From Elusimicrobia bacterium GWA2_69_24 (GTDB lineage Bacteria > Elusimicrobiota > Elusimicrobia > UBA1565), in contig MGTY01000094.1 of the NCBI GenBank assembly GCA_001799695.1, positions 1-58,791 on the forward strand: a stretch of DNA of 58,791 nucleotides, written 5' to 3'. The notes beneath the pieces are model-generated. The model made no database searches, was not told the origin of the DNA, and saw only the letters and a program-made list of their open reading frames with translations. Position 1 is the stretch's first letter. Each line of letters begins with the position of its first letter. A program made the position numbers and the translations under genes. Positions 1 through 6,465 of this stretch are shown here, piece after piece.

Positions 1-1377
1 GCGGAACTGCAAAGTGGAGCGGGGGACGATCACGATGTGGTAGGGGGCGGTCGGGCCCTTCTTGGCGGGGTCCGAGCTCAGGCGGTAGTCGATGGCGATG
101 ATGTCGTCGATCTCCTTGACCGAGGATATCTCCACCTTGACGTAGCCGCTGTTGGACTTCTCGCCGAACACGACGATGGCCATCTCCTTGTCGAAATCCA
201 CTAGGGGCAAGGCCTCGGGCCGCTTCACGCGGGACCACAGGTCCGCCCACTCGGCCTTCGAGGTCAGGACGCCGCCGCCCATCACGCCCAGGCCGCCCAC
301 TGTCGATATCCAGGAGCGCCGCAAGGGGTAGCTCTTGGTAGGGCGATTGGCGCGCTCGTCGGCCTTCTTGCGCAGCATGAGGAGGCTCGTCGAGTCCGTC
401 ACCCCGCCCGAAGCGCCCTTCTTGTCCGCCGAACCCCCGATCATCCCGAAACGGGCATCGGGTGTGATCAAGGGTTTGCCCGCCGCGACCAGGGGCTTGG
501 ACTTGGCCGGGTCCTGCAGGAGTTTGGGTGTCGTGCCCGGGCCGAGCGGCACGGTGGGGGCCATGCGGGCCCGGGCCACCATGTTCATCTCCTGGATTTC
601 GGAGGCCATGCGCATCATCGCTTCCTTGGCCTCCGCTTTGTTGAGGGGGCGGTCCGGGATCTCGTCCCGGGCGCCGGCGGAACCCGGCTGCTGCTGGGGG
701 ATGATCTTGGCCACGCCCAGGCGTTCGCGCTCGTCCTGCAGGAAGCCCTGGAGCTGCTCGTTGCTGTAGGACTCGGCCGCCCTGCCGTCCTTGCCGATCG
801 GAGCTCCCGCGGCGCCGTTCATCCTCGCCCCGCGCACCGCCAGAGCGCCCCCGGCACGGCCGGAGGCCTCCGAGAGGGCGGGGCTGGGCACCGCCGCGAT
901 GTCCGCGGCCGCGGACCCCGAGAGGCCTTGCGCGTCGAAAGCGTCAGCCTCGACCGGACCGCCGCGCGCCGCGCCCGTTTCGGCCTGCCGCTTCATGGAA
1001 TCGATCGGCTCGATGGTTGCCGTCGAACCCATCATCCGGGCCGCTATGCGGTACTTGGTCTCCCGCACGAAGAGCAGGCCGAGCAGGAGCCCCGCGGCCG
1101 CGAAGGCTATCAGACGGGTGGGACCCGGCAGCCAGTTCGCGGGTTTGCGGTAGGCCTCGGCCTCGCGCCGGCGGCGTTCCAGGCGGGTCAGGAAGCCGTC
1201 GGGCAGGCGGACCTTGGGCAGTCCGCCCACAGCTTTGGAGACCCGGCGCAGCGCTTCCAGCTCCAGGCGGCAATCCTCGCAGAGCTTGAGGTGCTCGTCC
1301 ACCCGCGCCCCGTCGGCGTCGCCCAAGGCGCCGTCCATGAAGGAGGAAAGCAGTTCTTTGACGTGCGGTTCGTTCAT
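1..1377 (-). CDS. Anti-sigma factor with zinc-finger N-terminus and PrcB-like C-terminal domain (partial)
   Basis: The reading frame is open from an ATG at 1377 to the window edge (459 codons) without a stop, so the C-terminus is missing. Its ATG overlaps the stop of the ECF sigma gene as ATGA, the usual sigma/anti-sigma arrangement. Residues 1-40 hold a putative zinc-binding anti-sigma signature (EHLKLCEDC, a His-x3-Cys-x2-Cys pattern). One hydrophobic segment at about residues 87-105 predicts a single membrane span. After a long low-complexity region, the end of the visible part (AIVVFGEKSNSGYVKVEISS, then YHIVIVP) resembles the PrcB C-terminal domain. By inference it holds the sigma factor at the membrane and releases it after an envelope signal. 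The zinc-finger family is fairly clear; the PrcB assignment is by eye. Confidence 0.75.
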   Translation of the reverse strand, partial: MNEPHVKELLSSFMDGALGDADGARVDEHLKLCEDCRLELEALRRVSKAVGGLPKVRLPDGFLTRLERRRREAEAYRKPANWLPGPTRLIAFAAAGLLLGLLFVRETKYRIAARMMGSTATIEPIDSMKRQAETGAARGGPVEADAFDAQGLSGSAAADIAAVPSPALSEASGRAGGALAVRGARMNGAAGAPIGKDGRAAESYSNEQLQGFLQDERERLGVAKIIPQQQPGSAGARDEIPDRPLNKAEAKEAMMRMASEIQEMNMVARARMAPTVPLGPGTTPKLLQDPAKSKPLVAAGKPLITPDARFGMIGGSADKKGASGGVTDSTSLLMLRKKADERANRPTKSYPLRRSWISTVGGLGVMGGGVLTSKAEWADLWSRVKRPEALPLVDFDKEMAIVVFGEKSNSGYVKVEISSVKEIDDIIAIDYRLSSDPAKKGPTAPYHIVIVPRSTLQFR

Positions 1378-1979
1378 GACGCCTTCTCGAGACCCTGCAG
1401 ACGCCGCTTCAATTCGTCCCGCGCCCGGGACAGGCGCGACTTGACGGTCCCCTCGGGGATGGAGAGAGCGGCCGCGATGTCCTGGTAGGACATCCCCTCC
1501 GTCTCGCGGAGGACGATCACGGCCCGGCTCTCCTCATCGAGCGTCAGCAAAGCGTTCTGGACCGCCATCGCCGTCTCCTCCCGTTCCAAGGCCCGGTCCG
1601 GCGCCGGCTCCGGGGCCCGCGGCTCCCGGACCTTCTCCTCCCCGGCGCCCTCGCCGAAGAGGAACTGGAGCGGGACCATTTTCCACAATCCCCGCCGCTT
1701 CTCGGAACGTACCCGGTTCTTCCAGGTGTTCACCGTGATGCGGTACATCCAGGTCGCCGTCGCCGAATCCCCCCGGAAGCCCGGCAGGGCCTTCAAGGCC
1801 CGGAGCAGGGCGTCCTGGGCGAGGTCCTCCGCGTCGAACGGGTTCCCGGTGAGCCGCAAGGACAAGTTGTACACGAGCTCCGCGTGCTTCTCCAGGAACT
1901 CCGCCTCGCTCAAGGGTTTGGACACCGGGGTCGGCCCGGAAGTTCCCGTTATGGGGCCGGGGTCGGTTTCTTCTGGCAT
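1374..1979 (-). CDS. ECF-type RNA polymerase sigma factor (sigma-70 family)
   Basis: This 201-residue protein has region 2 at about residues 30-95 (DAEDLAQDALLRALKALPGF and WMYRITVNTWKNR, the core-binding and -10-recognition part). Region 4 is at about 140-195 (SYQDIAAALSIPEGTVKSRL, the helix-turn-helix that reads the -35 element). The start was set at the ATG at 1979 because the open frame continues far upstream only as an antisense-like Arg/Pro-rich shadow. This start overlaps the upstream secreted-protein gene by 31 bp. Length is normal for ECF sigmas. The next gene downstream is its likely anti-sigma factor. It sits in an operon headed by coaD, so baseline expression is probably tied to a housekeeping promoter. 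Confidence 0.9.
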   Translation of the reverse strand: MPEETDPGPITGTSGPTPVSKPLSEAEFLEKHAELVYNLSLRLTGNPFDAEDLAQDALLRALKALPGFRGDSATATWMYRITVNTWKNRVRSEKRRGLWKMVPLQFLFGEGAGEEKVREPRAPEPAPDRALEREETAMAVQNALLTLDEESRAVIVLRETEGMSYQDIAAALSIPEGTVKSRLSRARDELKRRLQGLEKAS

Positions 1980-2557
1980 TCCGGGGTCGCGTCGTCGTAG
2001 GCCATCGTGTAGTCGCTGTCCTTGAGGCGGGGGGATACGGCGCGCCGGCCGCTGAACATCTCGTTGTCGGCGATCTTGAGGAGCCCGTTGCGGTCCCCCA
2101 GGCTGAGAAGCTTCTGATAGGTGGTGTAGATGCGCTCGAGTTCCTGCTGCCGCGATTGGATCTGCTTCTGCAGCGCCGGGTCCGGCTTGGCCGCGCCCGC
2201 GTAGGCGACCAGGTCCACGGCCAGCTTCTCGCGCAGGTCCTTGAGCGCGGACTGCAGGGAGACCAGGCGGGAGAGCACATCGTAGGCCTGCTTGCCGTGG
2301 TCCCCGGTCAGCCGCAGCTTCCAGCAGCGGTAGAGCTTGGAGGAAGGGCCCAGGTCGATGGAGCGGGCCGGGACGCGGATGACGGCGGCCTCGGCGCCCG
2401 AATAGAGGGGCAGCCGGGCTTCGATGTCGCGCAGGACCGGCTCGAAGACGGGGTCCGCGCCCGCGGCGAGGGCGCGCCCGCCGCCGCCGGGATCGGTCCG
2501 CGCGGAGGCCGGTAGGGCGAGCCATGATGCCAGCAGGACCGTGGCCAGCGGGGTCAT
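1949..2557 (-). CDS. Secreted hypothetical protein in the coaD-sigma operon
   Basis: The protein has 202 residues with a clear N-terminal signal peptide (hydrophobic core LATVLLASWLALPASA, likely cleavage after ASA near residue 18). The mature part is soluble, with a predicted helical middle region (about residues 95-150, rich in Lys/Glu/Gln, perhaps coiled coil). It has two cysteines (WKLRL region and near the C-terminus), which may form a disulfide. I do not recognise a family. Its start overlaps the stop of the HAMP-like gene as ATGA and its end overlaps the sigma gene, so the three are co-transcribed. Being exported beside a sigma/anti-sigma pair, it may take part in envelope sensing, but this is only context. 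Confidence 0.7.
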   Translation of the reverse strand: MTPLATVLLASWLALPASARTDPGGGGRALAAGADPVFEPVLRDIEARLPLYSGAEAAVIRVPARSIDLGPSSKLYRCWKLRLTGDHGKQAYDVLSRLVSLQSALKDLREKLAVDLVAYAGAAKPDPALQKQIQSRQQELERIYTTYQKLLSLGDRNGLLKIADNEMFSGRRAVSPRLKDSDYTMAYDDATPECQKKPTPAP

Positions 2558-3021
2558 TTTTCGCGCTCGAGGAACCCTTTGTCCGCGAGCATCTTCAGGA
2601 GTCCGTCGAAGGCCCGCCCGACCTCCTGGAATTCGTCGGCGCTGCGCAGCTGGAAGTGCGGCTTCAGGGGCTCTCGGGAGACCAGGCGCTTCATGTCCTG
2701 GATCAGCCGGAACAAGGGTCCCGCCAGCTTCTGCGAGTAGTACAGCCCGAAACCCAGGGTGAGGATGAGGTTGCCGACCAGGGAGAAGACCAGGGCCGGC
2801 AGGACGATCTGGGTCCGGCTCAGGAGTTCGGGGTGGGTCCCCGGCTCCTGGATGACGTAGAAGAACTCGCCCGCGGAGTTCTGGTCCGCCACGGCGAGGA
2901 ACCCGTAGACCACCGCGGCCGTCAGCAGGGTCGCGACGATGCCCACACCGGTCAGACGCAGCATGAACCGGGTCTGGAAATGCGGCTCGATGAGGAGGGT
3001 CTTCCGCCTGCTCTTGATCAT
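2554..3021 (-). CDS. Two-TM membrane protein with HAMP-like segment, no output domain
   Basis: This 155-residue protein has one membrane span at about residues 20-42 (RLTGVGIVATLLTAAVVYGF) and a second at about 75-98 (LPALVFSLVGNLILTLGFGL). A juxtamembrane segment follows (YYSQKLAGPLFRLIQDMKRL, ending in ADEFQEVGRAFDGLLKML), which looks like a HAMP linker. No kinase, cyclase or methyl-accepting domain follows, and the protein ends soon after the HAMP. The start is the ATG at 3021, 2 bp after the coaD stop; longer open frame upstream is a shadow of coaD. Such stand-alone HAMP proteins are uncharacterised. Position before a secreted protein and a sigma/anti-sigma pair suggests a signalling role. 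Confidence 0.75.
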   Translation of the reverse strand: MIKSRRKTLLIEPHFQTRFMLRLTGVGIVATLLTAAVVYGFLAVADQNSAGEFFYVIQEPGTHPELLSRTQIVLPALVFSLVGNLILTLGFGLYYSQKLAGPLFRLIQDMKRLVSREPLKPHFQLRSADEFQEVGRAFDGLLKMLADKGFLEREK

Positions 3022-3023
3022 GG

Positions 3024-3515
3024 TTAGACCTTTCGGAGTTTGAATTTCCGGCGCAGCATCCGTACGACGATGGGCGGCAGGTACTCTTCGACGTGCGCGC
3101 CCATGCGCGTGACGTCCTTCACGATGGAGGAGGAAAGGTAGGTGTAGCGCTCGTCGGGCATAAGGAAGACGGTCTCCAGGTCGGGGTAGATGCGGCGGTT
3201 CATGGAGGCCATCTGGAACTCGTAGTCCATGTCGCTGACCGCGCGCAGGCCCCGGATCAGGATGGTCGCCTTCATGGATTTGACGTGTTCGCCGAGCAGG
3301 CCGTGGAAGGTGTCCACCTCGCAATGGGGGATGCCCCGGATAGCCGCCCGGACCATCGCCATCCGCTCACCCACCGAGAAGGTGTGGTGCTTTACCGAAT
3401 TATCCGCCACCGCCACGTAGAGATGGTCGCAGAGCCGGCTGGCCCGCCGGACGATGTCCAGGTGGCCGTTGGTGATGGGGTCGAAACTGCCGGGGTAGAC
3501 GGCGATGCGCGGCAT
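3024..3515 (-). CDS. coaD: Phosphopantetheine adenylyltransferase
   Basis: CoaD transfers AMP from ATP to 4'-phosphopantetheine, making dephospho-CoA in the cytoplasm. The protein (163 residues from the ATG at 3515) shows the family pattern: AVYPGSFDPITNGHLDIVRR at the N-terminus with the T-x-G-H nucleotide-binding motif, and YLSSSIVKDV near the end, equivalent to the ISSTxVR motif. An in-frame upstream start at 3533 would add six residues, but the shorter start fits the family and has a GGAG-like site directly before it. The extended -10 element at 3524-3532 would place transcription almost at this ATG. It is the first gene of the operon that continues through the sigma and anti-sigma genes. 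Confidence 0.97.
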   Translation of the reverse strand: MPRIAVYPGSFDPITNGHLDIVRRASRLCDHLYVAVADNSVKHHTFSVGERMAMVRAAIRGIPHCEVDTFHGLLGEHVKSMKATILIRGLRAVSDMDYEFQMASMNRRIYPDLETVFLMPDERYTYLSSSIVKDVTRMGAHVEEYLPPIVVRMLRRKFKLRKV

Positions 3516-3523
3516 CTCCGCTG

Positions 3524-3532
3524 AAAATACCA
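3524..3532 (-). promoter_or_regulatory. Extended -10 promoter element of coaD operon
   Basis: Reading the minus strand, TGGTATTTT lies 8 nt before the coaD ATG. The spacing leaves almost no 5' leader. The same arrangement occurs at many other first genes in this window. Confidence 0.5.
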
Positions 3533-3617
3533 ATTTTCCGACGCATGCGCCATAGCGCTCTGGGTCTTTCGGCGGGCGGAAATTGCCCTTAGGGCCGTGT
3601 CATCTCCGGAGCGGGTT

Positions 3618-3626
3618 TGTCATAAT
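3618..3626 (+). promoter_or_regulatory. Extended -10 promoter element before the exported nucleotidyltransferase-like gene
   Basis: TGTCATAAT ends 6 nt before the ATG at 3633, suggesting a leaderless or nearly leaderless transcript. Confidence 0.5.
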
Positions 3627-3632
3627 GCCGTC

Positions 3633-4973
3633 ATGTCCCCGATCCGCCGCGTCCTCCCGGCGCTGTTCTGTCTCGCCCTGCTGCCCTCCGCCGCGCGCAG
3701 CGCCGTCGTGGGCGCGCGGAGCCAGGGGGCGGTCCCTGCGGTCGTCGCGGTTCCGGGCATGGGAGCCGCCGTCGGCTCCATGCTGGGAGCTTCCCCCTTC
3801 GCCCCGTTATCCGCGCCGGGCCTCGGCCTCCCCGCGTTCGCGTCCGCGCTTCCCGCCGCGGCGGCGGCGCGGCCCGTCCCGTCCGGGTCCGAAGCCCCTT
3901 CCGCCGCAGCCGCGGCCGTCCGGGCGGCCGCGCCGGTCCAGACGGCGGTCCGGACTGCGCCGTCCGCGGTCGCGGTCTCCGTCTCCGGGCGGTCCGCGGC
4001 CCGCGAACCCGGAGAGGAACTCCCCGGTTTCCGGGGCCGGCCGAGCGGTCTGGGACGGCATTTCCAGGCCCTGCGCCGCCTCTTCGGAGCCCGGAGCGAC
4101 GAGGCTCTCCCGAGCGGCGGCGCCGACGCGCCGGTCGCGGCCGCCGCCGCGCGCTTCGAAGAGCAGATCTCAGCCATGGGCTCGGAACTGCGCCGGCCCA
4201 ACGACCCGCTCCTGGCCAAGGTCCGCCGCTACGGCTTGGACGCCCTGCGCAAGATCGCCGACCATGCCTCCCAGGGGCTCATCTCCCCCCAGACCGCCCG
4301 CATCCGGACGTCGGCGGACGAGCCTCCGCCTCCCGTCGTGGACCGGGAGCTTCGGATCGGGGTCTACCCGGTGGCCGCCGACCCCTTCCAGTGGGCGCAC
4401 ATGCTCATCGGGCTCAACGCCATGGCCGAGCTGAAGCTCGACAAGATCGTCTTCGTCCTGGCGGGCGACGACCCCCGCAAGCCGGGCATGGCCAAGGCGG
4501 ATTTCCGTCACGCCATGGGGCGGGCGGTGCTCGGCGTGTTCGGCCCCCTGTTCGGTTATTCCTCCATCGCGCTCGGGACCCAATACGACGGGGAGACCAA
4601 CATCTTCCGCATCCTGTCCTTGAACCCCTTTCAGAGCATCCGGGCCTTCTACATCGTGGGGGGGGACCACTACCGGCTCAAGGACAAGAACGGCAACGAT
4701 GACACCCTGCTCAAGATCCAGAAGAAGCTGGATGCCCCGGGGCTCATCGACCGCAGCCGCCATTCCGTGAGCCTCGCCTTCGTCGAACGCGACGAACCGC
4801 TCGACCGCATCGCTACCCCGCTCGACGTCCACTTCCTTAGGGACGTGGGGTTCGAGGCCTCCTCCACCCTCGTCCGCGAAGGCCGCTACGAGCTGATGCC
4901 CTACGCGGCCTACGACTACGTCCGGGAGCATCGCCCCGGGCTCTACGGTATCGGAGAGCCGGTCGCCCGCTGA
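3633..4973 (+). CDS. Exported protein with Ala-rich leader and C-terminal nucleotidyltransferase-like (NadD/CoaD superfamily) domain
   Basis: This 446-residue protein begins with a signal peptide (RRVLPALFCLALLPSAARS), followed by about 170 residues of Ala/Pro/Arg-rich low-complexity sequence. The C-terminal half (from about residue 235) resembles an adenylyltransferase of the NadD/CoaD fold. LRIGVYPVAADPFQWAHMLI occupies the place of the T/H-x-G-H loop, and FVLAGDDPRKPGMAKADFRH, YIVGGDH and FEASSTLVRE (the ISSTxVR equivalent) follow in the family order. Only the last His of the H-x-G-H loop is kept (QWAH), so activity is uncertain. An exported member of this ATP-using family is unusual. It is divergent from coaD, itself a member of the superfamily. 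The start at 3633 is chosen for the signal peptide and the promoter 6 nt upstream. Confidence 0.75.
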   Translation: MSPIRRVLPALFCLALLPSAARSAVVGARSQGAVPAVVAVPGMGAAVGSMLGASPFAPLSAPGLGLPAFASALPAAAAARPVPSGSEAPSAAAAAVRAAAPVQTAVRTAPSAVAVSVSGRSAAREPGEELPGFRGRPSGLGRHFQALRRLFGARSDEALPSGGADAPVAAAAARFEEQISAMGSELRRPNDPLLAKVRRYGLDALRKIADHASQGLISPQTARIRTSADEPPPPVVDRELRIGVYPVAADPFQWAHMLIGLNAMAELKLDKIVFVLAGDDPRKPGMAKADFRHAMGRAVLGVFGPLFGYSSIALGTQYDGETNIFRILSLNPFQSIRAFYIVGGDHYRLKDKNGNDDTLLKIQKKLDAPGLIDRSRHSVSLAFVERDEPLDRIATPLDVHFLRDVGFEASSTLVREGRYELMPYAAYDYVREHRPGLYGIGEPVAR

Positions 4974-4997
4974 GGCTGTAGTTCCTTTCGGAAAACA

Positions 4998-5006
4998 TGG
5001 CATAAT
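4998..5006 (+). promoter_or_regulatory. Extended -10 promoter element before the DUF350 gene
   Basis: TGGCATAAT ends 8 nt before the ATG at 5015. It has the same architecture as the promoter at 3618. Confidence 0.5.
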
Positions 5007-5014
5007 AGGGCCGC

Positions 5015-5560
5015 ATGGACTTCATCCGCGTGCTGGTCAGCCTCTGCGAACTGCTCCTGACCGTCGTCATGGCAGTCTTGGTCGTCTACATGACCCTGCG
5101 GGCGCTCATCCGCGCCAACACCGATTTCGACGAGGACCAGGAGATCCTCCGGGGCAACATCGCGGTCGGGCTCCTCGTCGCTTCGCTGCTCCTCGCCGCG
5201 GCCAACATCATGCACCAGGCCTTCAAGCCCGTGGCGGACACCATCCACCTCTATCTGACCAGCCCCGCGGCCCAGACCACGGGTCATTGGAAGATGGCTT
5301 TCTACTCCCTGGGGAACCTCCTGCTGGCGTTCGGCATCGTGGTGGTCACGCTCTCCTTCACCCTGCGACTCTTCGGCAAGCTCACCCGGACCAAAGACAC
5401 CCGGCCCGGCAAGGAGCTGCAGAAGGGGAACCTGGCCGTGGGCATCATCCTCTCCTGCGTGGTCCTCATCGTCTCGCTCTTCGTGGGCGGCGGGGTGAAA
5501 TCCTTGTCCGAAGCGCTCCTGCCCAAGCCCGAGATCGGCATGATGCGCATCATGCGCTGA
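5015..5560 (+). CDS. DUF350-family membrane protein with internal duplication
   Basis: This 181-residue polytopic protein has four hydrophobic spans. It is built from two similar halves: EILRGNIAVGLLVAS (about residue 44) and ELQKGNLAVGIILSC (about residue 134) are repeated in the same relation to the spans. This internal duplication and the GN-(I/L)-AVG signature fit the DUF350 family of small inner-membrane proteins, whose role is unknown. The gene appears to be transcribed alone. The next plus-strand coding trace is the PilC fragment. Confidence 0.8.
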   Translation: MDFIRVLVSLCELLLTVVMAVLVVYMTLRALIRANTDFDEDQEILRGNIAVGLLVASLLLAAANIMHQAFKPVADTIHLYLTSPAAQTTGHWKMAFYSLGNLLLAFGIVVVTLSFTLRLFGKLTRTKDTRPGKELQKGNLAVGIILSCVVLIVSLFVGGGVKSLSEALLPKPEIGMMRIMR

Positions 5561-5653
5561 GACGGCTCGGCGCGTCCGCCGGATGAGTCCCGCAGCCTAC
5601 CCGAACAATCCAGACGCGGGGTCCAGCGAGCCTTCCCGGCCTATATCTGCTAG

Positions 5654-5821
5654 ATGCTCGCCAAGATCGCGGACTTCTACGACTCCGAGGTGGATGCCGC
5701 GGTGAAGGGGCTGACCTCCATCATCGAGCCGCTCGTCATCGTGGTCATGGGCGTCATCGTCGGCGCCCTGACCATAGCGATGTTCCTGCCCATCCTCGAC
5801 GTCACGAAAGGGATCCAGTAG
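5654..5821 (+). pseudogene. C-terminal remnant of a PilC/GspF inner-membrane platform protein
   Basis: Fifty-five codons from the ATG at 5654 encode MLAKIADFYDSEVDAAVKGL, a hydrophobic span (PLVIVVMGVIVGALTIAMFL) and a short tail. This matches the end of type IV pilus PilC and type II secretion GspF proteins (IADFY-x2-EVD, then IEP-LxI-V-x-GxxVG). A TAG stop is directly upstream in the same frame, and the preceding bases do not encode the expected VGEETG-type sequence in any frame. Most of a roughly 400-residue gene is therefore missing. It could be a decayed copy or a small single-span protein kept in use. pilMNOPQ lies 36 kb away. Confidence 0.7.
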
Positions 5822-5834
5822 GGCGGCGGCCGGC

Positions 5835-6431
5835 TCAGAACTCCCGCTGGGCGCGGGTGTCCATCCCCGACAGCGGCAGGAAGCTCATGCGGACCTGGGC
5901 TTTCTGCGACCCCGGCGGGACGCGGCATTCCAGTTTGGCGGCGGAAGTCGTCGTGTACCAGGCGGCCCAGAAATCGGCGCCCCGCTCCGGGGCCCGAGGC
6001 TGCACCTGTCCGGCTCTCGCCGCGAAGTCCAAAGACGGGTCTCCGCCCGAAGCGGTCGGAGCGTCGAAGCGCCGGGTGAGGGTATAGAGGAAGTAGTCGC
6101 AGGCCCGTATGGAAGGCTCGGCTCCCGAGCGGCGGTCCCGGAGGGTGTCGATGCTGATGCCGCGCAGCTTGTCTCCGCTGAAATCGTAGCGGATGATCCC
6201 GTCGTAATCGCCGAAAGAGTGCGCTTCTTCAAGGCCTGACGGCGTTTCCCGCAGCGGGAAGTCCCCGCGCTGGGCGCGCAGGGCGGCCGCGTCGATGTCC
6301 CAGGGCAGGTTGCGGAAATTGACCGGGTGCTTTTTCCAGTAGACGTCCGTCGCGACGTAGGCGCCGAGCAGGCTCAGCGCCATGATGCCGAGGGCCCCGA
6401 TGACCGTCCAGATGAACTTTTCCCTGCTCAT
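5835..6431 (-). CDS. Membrane-anchored hypothetical protein
   Basis: The protein has 198 residues with an N-terminal signal anchor (about residues 8-28, IGALGIMALSLLGAYVATDV) and an extracytoplasmic remainder. The body contains aromatic-rich segments such as WYTTTSAAKLECRVPPG and RACDYFLYTLTRRFD. I do not recognise a family. The start at 6431 is the only ATG that places the hydrophobic anchor at the N-terminus. An extended -10 element lies at 6451-6459. It is downstream of the metH/HEAT-repeat genes on the same strand but has its own promoter. Confidence 0.65.
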   Translation of the reverse strand: MSREKFIWTVIGALGIMALSLLGAYVATDVYWKKHPVNFRNLPWDIDAAALRAQRGDFPLRETPSGLEEAHSFGDYDGIIRYDFSGDKLRGISIDTLRDRRSGAEPSIRACDYFLYTLTRRFDAPTASGGDPSLDFAARAGQVQPRAPERGADFWAAWYTTTSAAKLECRVPPGSQKAQVRMSFLPLSGMDTRAQREF

Positions 6432-6450
6432 GCAGTGTCCCTGCGCCCGT

Positions 6451-6459
6451 AGTCTAGCA
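6451..6459 (-). promoter_or_regulatory. Extended -10 element upstream of the 5835-6431 gene
   Basis: The minus strand reads TGCTAGACT, ending 19 nt before the ATG at 6431. This one leaves a short leader, unlike most of the other promoters seen here. Confidence 0.4.
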
Positions 6460-6465
6460 CAATGG

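Noticed and set aside
1734..2025. Plus-strand open frames opposite the ECF sigma and secreted-protein genes
   Set aside because: The minus strand carries clear sigma motifs and a signal peptide; the plus-strand frames have no motif and shadow-type composition.
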